Shown here in pieces: positions 60,440 through 64,000 of a stretch of 64,000 bases of DNA. The notes under the pieces were generated by a model. It saw only the letters and a program-made list of their open reading frames with translations, did no database searches and was not told where the DNA came from. Within the stretch, counting starts at the first letter, position 1, and each line of letters begins with the position of its first letter. The translations under genes were made by a program, and so were the position numbers. Origin of the DNA: Agitococcus lubricus (lineage in GTDB: Bacteria > Pseudomonadota > Gammaproteobacteria > Pseudomonadales > Moraxellaceae); NCBI RefSeq assembly GCF_003051055.1, contig NZ_QAON01000013.1, positions 46,338-110,337 on the forward strand, in the 5' to 3' direction.

Positions 60440-61072
60440 CTAATCACCCATAGCTAGACGTAAAAAGGATGCTCTTGCAGCCGCGTCTAGTTGTTGGTTG
60501 ACGAGGGAAAATGGCTCTTTACAAGGCAACTGAAGCATCAAGCCATGAATTTGTGTTGCTATCATGAGGGCACGCAGCTTACATTCTTCGTAACTTAAAG
60601 CGGGGTTTAGCCCATAAATTAATTTTGTTAACTCTTTTTGCTCACGAATTTGTAAAGTTTGTATAAGTTCGGCAGCCACAGTTAATCTACCCGCTAATGC
60701 CCAAATTTCCACAAAAACACTGTACATTTCAGGGCGCTTTATCTCGATTAATAACATATCCATAATCGCCATAAAGCGTTCAAGAGGACTATGGTGTGGC
60801 ATGGATTGTAAAATATAGGCAATGCGTTGTTGGTAATCATCTAAGATATAAATCAGCAGAGCTTCTAAGAGTAACTCTTTGTTTTTATAGTAATGTTGCA
60901 CTGTGCTTAAATGGATGTTTAGCCGATTAGCAACCCCTCGCATGCTTAATCCCGCATAGCCTTGTTCAATAAAAATTTGTTGTGCGGCTAGCAAAATTTC
61001 TTGTGCTCGTAATAAACCTTTATCTGTGGTATTGGAGATTTTGTCATCTAGAGTCGGGATAGAATGGAGCAT
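60440..61072 (-). CDS. TetR-family transcriptional regulator
   Basis: This 210-residue repressor has the N-terminal HTH near residues 44-64 (RGVANRLNIHLSTVQHYYKNK). The C-terminal helical domain (about 70-210) would bind a ligand. It is divergent from the acyl-CoA dehydrogenase gene, and the region between holds two GGTC-N4-GACC palindromes, which would allow repression of the dehydrogenase and self. An acyl-CoA ligand is likely by context (inference). It ends convergently with rpoS. Confidence 0.88.
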   Translation of the reverse strand: MLHSIPTLDDKISNTTDKGLLRAQEILLAAQQIFIEQGYAGLSMRGVANRLNIHLSTVQHYYKNKELLLEALLIYILDDYQQRIAYILQSMPHHSPLERFMAIMDMLLIEIKRPEMYSVFVEIWALAGRLTVAAELIQTLQIREQKELTKLIYGLNPALSYEECKLRALMIATQIHGLMLQLPCKEPFSLVNQQLDAAARASFLRLAMGD

Positions 61073-61139
61073 AATGATAAAAATCGTTTTCTATAGTCAA
61101 TAAACCCTATTGTGCCATCTTTGTCCGCATTGACAAATA

Positions 61140-61151
61140 GGTCGACTGACC
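61140..61151 (+). promoter_or_regulatory. TetR-type operator 1
   Basis: GGTCGACTGACC is a GGTC-N4-GACC inverted repeat in the divergent region. Its centre is 28 bp from the second site. Confidence 0.55.
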
Positions 61152-61161
61152 GATAGTATTA

Positions 61162-61185
61162 TTTATAGGTCAAATGACCTATAAA
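61162..61185 (+). promoter_or_regulatory. TetR-type operator 2 (perfect palindrome)
   Basis: TTTATAGGTCA (61162-61172) is the exact inverse complement of TGACCTATAAA (61175-61185), with two bases between. It shares the GGTC-N4-GACC core with site 1. It lies 85 bp before the acyl-CoA dehydrogenase ATG. Confidence 0.75.
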
Positions 61186-61270
61186 GTCTAATCTAGTTAA
61201 AGACAACAGCCCTTATTTAATCCGATAAGCTGCCTAAACCCTGTGATATTTTGATGCGGTGAGAGTAAAT

Positions 61271-62416
61271 ATGATTAATCAACGTTCGCCTTGGATGGAT
61301 GCCGATTTAGAGTTGTATCGTTCAACGGTACGTCGTTTTGTACAAACTGAAATTGCGACACATGCAGAAAAATGGCGTAAACAGCAGCATGTCGACCGTG
61401 ATTTATGGCGTAAAGCAGGCGAGTTAGGGATTTTACTCGCCGATATCAGTGACGAACATGGTGGAAGTGGCGGTACGTATGCACACATGGCTATTTTGTT
61501 TGAAGAGTTAGCCTATGCAGGTGATAGTGCCTTTGGGGTACATGTCCATGCAATTGCTGCTCACTATATTTTGAATCAAGGTACAGAAGAGCAAAAACGT
61601 AAATACTTACCCTTATTAGCGTCTGGCGAAATGGTCGGCGCAATTGCCATGTCCGAACCCAATGCAGGCTCAGATTTACAAGGTATACGTACGACCGCTG
61701 TACGCGATGGGGATGATTACATTATTAATGGCTCTAAGATTTTCATTTCTAATGGCTATTTAGCCGATTTAATAGTTGTGGTGACCAAAACCGATAGCAA
61801 AGCAGGGTCTAAAGGTGTTTCTTTATTTTTATTAGAAACCAAAGGAGCAGCAGGTTTTGAAGTCGGTCGAATTTTAGAAAAGCTCGGTCAAAAAGGCCAA
61901 GATACGTGTGAATTATTTTTTAATAATGTCCGTATCCCCGCAGCCAACTTATTAGGGGGTGTCGAAGGCAAAGGTTTTGCACATTTAATGAGTGAGTTAC
62001 CGTATGAACGCATTATGTTAGGCGTCTCTGCGGTCGCGCGCGTGGAACGCGCTTTGGCCTTGACCATTGATTATACTAAAGAGCGAAAAGCCTTTGGTAA
62101 GCCTGTTTTTGAAATGCAAAATACGCGCTTCAAATTAGCAGAAATGAAAACTGAAGCGGTCATTGCCCGCACGTTTATTGACGATTGCATTCAACGTGTG
62201 ATTGACGGCACGATGGATACGACGATTGCCTCAATGGCGAAACTATGGTGCAGTGAATTAGAGTGTAAAGTCATGGATGAGTGTGTGCAGTTGTTTGGGG
62301 GTTATGGTTATATGTTGGAGTATCCTATTACACAAATGTATGCTGATGCACGTGTTCAACGTATCTATGGTGGTACGAGTGAAATTATGAAAGAAATCAT
62401 TGCTCGCTCTTTGTAG
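61271..62416 (+). CDS. Acyl-CoA dehydrogenase
   Basis: This 381-residue FAD enzyme uses ATG 61271, with GTGAGAG just before; a GTG at 61259 is a longer option. Family blocks: [64 protein letters not shown] and [13 protein letters not shown] with [10 protein letters not shown]. The base in the usual YEGT position is Gly here; Glu246 in ELPYERIML is placed where isovaleryl-CoA dehydrogenase has its catalytic Glu. It oxidises acyl-CoA, possibly branched-chain, and passes electrons to ETF. A TetR gene is divergent. Confidence 0.92.
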   Translation: MINQRSPWMDADLELYRSTVRRFVQTEIATHAEKWRKQQHVDRDLWRKAGELGILLADISDEHGGSGGTYAHMAILFEELAYAGDSAFGVHVHAIAAHYILNQGTEEQKRKYLPLLASGEMVGAIAMSEPNAGSDLQGIRTTAVRDGDDYIINGSKIFISNGYLADLIVVVTKTDSKAGSKGVSLFLLETKGAAGFEVGRILEKLGQKGQDTCELFFNNVRIPAANLLGGVEGKGFAHLMSELPYERIMLGVSAVARVERALALTIDYTKERKAFGKPVFEMQNTRFKLAEMKTEAVIARTFIDDCIQRVIDGTMDTTIASMAKLWCSELECKVMDECVQLFGGYGYMLEYPITQMYADARVQRIYGGTSEIMKEIIARSL

Positions 62417-62754
62417 TCGACTGTTGATATTGAACATATTCAACAGGCTTTATCTCATAAATCAATGGCTGTTAGAATTGACAGTCATTGATAAGGATGC
62501 TTTATGACTTAGAGATATCATGTGTTGAATAAGCAAATAAATACGAATTTTCTAAAGGAATACCCCTAACATAAAAGCGCAGTAAAGCCGCTAATTGATA
62601 AGAAACCCTCCTTAAAAAGTTATTTATATGACCCTGTATTAGGCGCTTTGGGGGTTGAAATGTCCCCAAATCACAAGTTTTTGACCTCAAATAACCTGTT
62701 ATCGGACGCTCGGTATGTTAATGTCAAGCGACAACGAATAAAAGGTTTGACTAT
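62417..62754. other. Intergenic region acyl-CoA dehydrogenase / hydrolase
   Basis: This is 338 bp with no credible gene on either strand. I see no strong terminator or operator. Confidence 0.4.
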
Positions 62755-63744
62755 ATGACACATGCTTTACAACACATTGAAAAAGCGCTAGTACATGAAA
62801 TTGCCCCTGCTTATGTTGCATCTGCTCCCAAAGCCTGTCCTCAAGCGATTCGCCAATGGCGCCCAACAGGACAAGTATGGCCTATGCTGCGGGAACTTCA
62901 GGGACGCGTCATTGGTTTGCGTAAATGTCGTATGGAAGTAGATGGTGCAACCATGGTTTGGCTAGAAGGTGGCAATCCGCATGGTGAAGCCGTGGTTTTA
63001 TTACACGGATTTGCCTCTAGTAAAGAGAACTGGTTGTTATTATTACCTTTTTTAGCTAAGCGTTATCGCTTATATGTACCCGACTTACCTGCATGGGGCG
63101 AAAGCCATTTTCGCCATGAAAAAGTATATGGTCTAGATCAACAAGCAGACCGTATTGCGCAATGGGCAAGACAGATATTGCCACATAAAGCGCATTTTGT
63201 TGGGAGTTCGATGGGTGGCGGTATCGCTGGATTGGTGGCAGCACGTCATCCTGATATTACAGCGACACTGACCTTAATGAATGCGGCGGGGGTCAAAGGT
63301 AATCAAGGCTCGACTGCTTTTGAACGCGGCTTATTATTAGGAAGAAATACCTTAGTGCCTAATAATTATGCCGAAGTAGTAAGATTATTTAGCACTGTGC
63401 TAGAACGTAACCGTACGGCTTTATCATTGGTATTGGCGTCAGCCATGGGGCAAGAAATGGTGTCACGTCGCCATGTCAATCGTCATTTGTTTCATCACAT
63501 GATAGCGCATTCCTTGCATGATGAGCGACAAGGTGTATCTGCAGTCCAAGTACCCACATTAATTTTATGGGGTGAAGCAGACCAAGTACTGCACCATTCT
63601 TGCGTAGAAACATTTCAACAACTTATTCCTCATGCCCGCGTCCGTAAATTAGCCGATGTTGGTCATTTACCGATGGTAGACGTTCCTGCAACTACGGCGA
63701 AACACCTCAATCGTTTTTGGTTTGAGAGTCGTTTGGTTAAATAA
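62755..63744 (+). CDS. Alpha/beta hydrolase
   Basis: This 329-residue enzyme has the oxyanion-loop HGFASSKENW, the nucleophile elbow GSSMGGG with Ser152, the acid region LWGEADQVL and the His in VGHLPMV, forming a Ser-Asp-His triad. The N-terminal 75 residues are an extra helical region with no signal peptide. It resembles monoacylglycerol lipase/esterase-like hydrolases; substrate unknown. Nearby lipid genes (acyl-CoA dehydrogenase) fit a role in ester breakdown (inference). Confidence 0.85.
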   Translation: MTHALQHIEKALVHEIAPAYVASAPKACPQAIRQWRPTGQVWPMLRELQGRVIGLRKCRMEVDGATMVWLEGGNPHGEAVVLLHGFASSKENWLLLLPFLAKRYRLYVPDLPAWGESHFRHEKVYGLDQQADRIAQWARQILPHKAHFVGSSMGGGIAGLVAARHPDITATLTLMNAAGVKGNQGSTAFERGLLLGRNTLVPNNYAEVVRLFSTVLERNRTALSLVLASAMGQEMVSRRHVNRHLFHHMIAHSLHDERQGVSAVQVPTLILWGEADQVLHHSCVETFQQLIPHARVRKLADVGHLPMVDVPATTAKHLNRFWFESRLVK

Positions 63745-63802
63745 CATAAAATACGATACTTCCAGCAAAAGCAGAGCATTTTTGTCAAAATGCAGCAATT
63801 TT

Positions 63803-63829
63803 TATCTCTCTCCCGTAAGGAGAGAGATA
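63803..63829. repeat. Stem-loop after the hydrolase gene
   Basis: TATCTCTCTCC and GGAGAGAGATA form a perfect 11-bp stem with loop CGTAA. It is preceded on the plus strand by a T-run and has no T-tract after, so it may be an extragenic palindrome or a terminator acting on the opposite strand. Confidence 0.5.
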
Positions 63830-63969
63830 TTACTGTAGTCCACTGAGTCGTATAAACTTTTTGTCCTTTGGGTTACTTAACATCGATTAGTGCGTCGCAT
63901 AACAGTGTAATGGTTTAATAGAACAGGACACTTTGATAGGTAGTATTTATACTGCAAGTAGAGGTGTTT

Positions 63970-64000
63970 ATGAAAGCAACGAAGTCAATGAAAAAGCCGA
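63970..64000 (+). CDS. Start of a further gene, cut by the window edge
   Basis: The ATG at 63970 is preceded by GAGG at a good distance (GAGGTGTTT) and continues open for ten codons (MKATKSMKKP) to the window end. The sequence is too short to identify the product. Confidence 0.4.
   Translation, partial: MKATKSMKKP

Noticed and set aside
60428..60455. AGCTATG/CATAGCT inverted repeat between rpoS and the TetR gene
   Set aside because: The stem is short, the loop long and no T-tract follows; too weak to call a terminator.

Overview
This window looks like chromosomal DNA of a moderately AT-rich gammaproteobacterium of the order Pseudomonadales, most likely Moraxellaceae or a close relative. The evidence is gene order: tusDCBE followed by a TrpD2-like gene, trxB to ftsK-lolA-serS-cysG, and pyrG-kdsA-eno-ftsB-ispD-ispF-surE-nlpD-rpoS are all Pseudomonadales arrangements. 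The Tat-signal protein, lipoprotein, porin, type II secretion and LolA genes show a Gram-negative envelope. No database search was possible, so the genus is not named.

Layout. 1-3.9 kb: a GMC-type flavin oxidoreductase (cut by the window edge) with a Tat-exported partner, then an MscS-type channel paired with a DUF432-like protein. 4.3-11.7 kb: nine type II secretion genes, gspEFGHIJKLM, without gspC, gspD or gspO. 11.7-21.1 kb, all minus strand: a PA4642-like small protein, minE, minD, minC (with an unusual gap between minC and minD), a membrane protein resembling a voltage sensor without a pore, a DUF349 coiled-coil protein, a PlsC-type acyltransferase and a class III CoA-transferase. 21.2-23.9 kb: a MITE-like element and the tusDCBE-trpD2 operon for tRNA 2-thiolation. 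24-29.5 kb: glpK, galE, argF, argD and grxD. 29.6-32.5 kb: a FecR-domain periplasmic protein opposite an FMN-binding/PepSY membrane pair headed by a perfect Fur box. 32.7-44.4 kb: peroxiredoxin, sodB, trxB, alanine dehydrogenase, ftsK, lolA, serS, cysG and fpr.

44.4-46.1 kb is the only clearly accessory stretch. It is a decayed island downstream of tRNA-Arg(CCU), holding a tyrosine-integrase pseudogene with many stops and a truncated IS3-family transposase. 46.2-60.4 kb returns to core genes: metG, mrp/apbC, dcd, a porin preceded by PhoB-box-like repeats, pyrG, kdsA, eno, ftsB, ispD, ispF, surE, nlpD and rpoS. 60.4-63.7 kb: a TetR regulator divergent from an acyl-CoA dehydrogenase with two GGTC-N4-GACC operators between them, then an alpha/beta hydrolase and the first codons of another gene.

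The genes mostly serve housekeeping: protein export, division-site placement, chromosome segregation, redox defence, tRNA modification and charging, and isoprenoid, Kdo and nucleotide synthesis. CoA-transferase, acyl-CoA dehydrogenase, glycerol kinase, hydrolase and acyltransferase genes suggest a lipid- or acid-using lifestyle (inference). I found no convincing undescribed multi-gene system. The best leads are the regulatory sites (Fur, Pho and TetR operators), the decayed tRNA-Arg island, the sensor-only channel-like protein and the split min locus.
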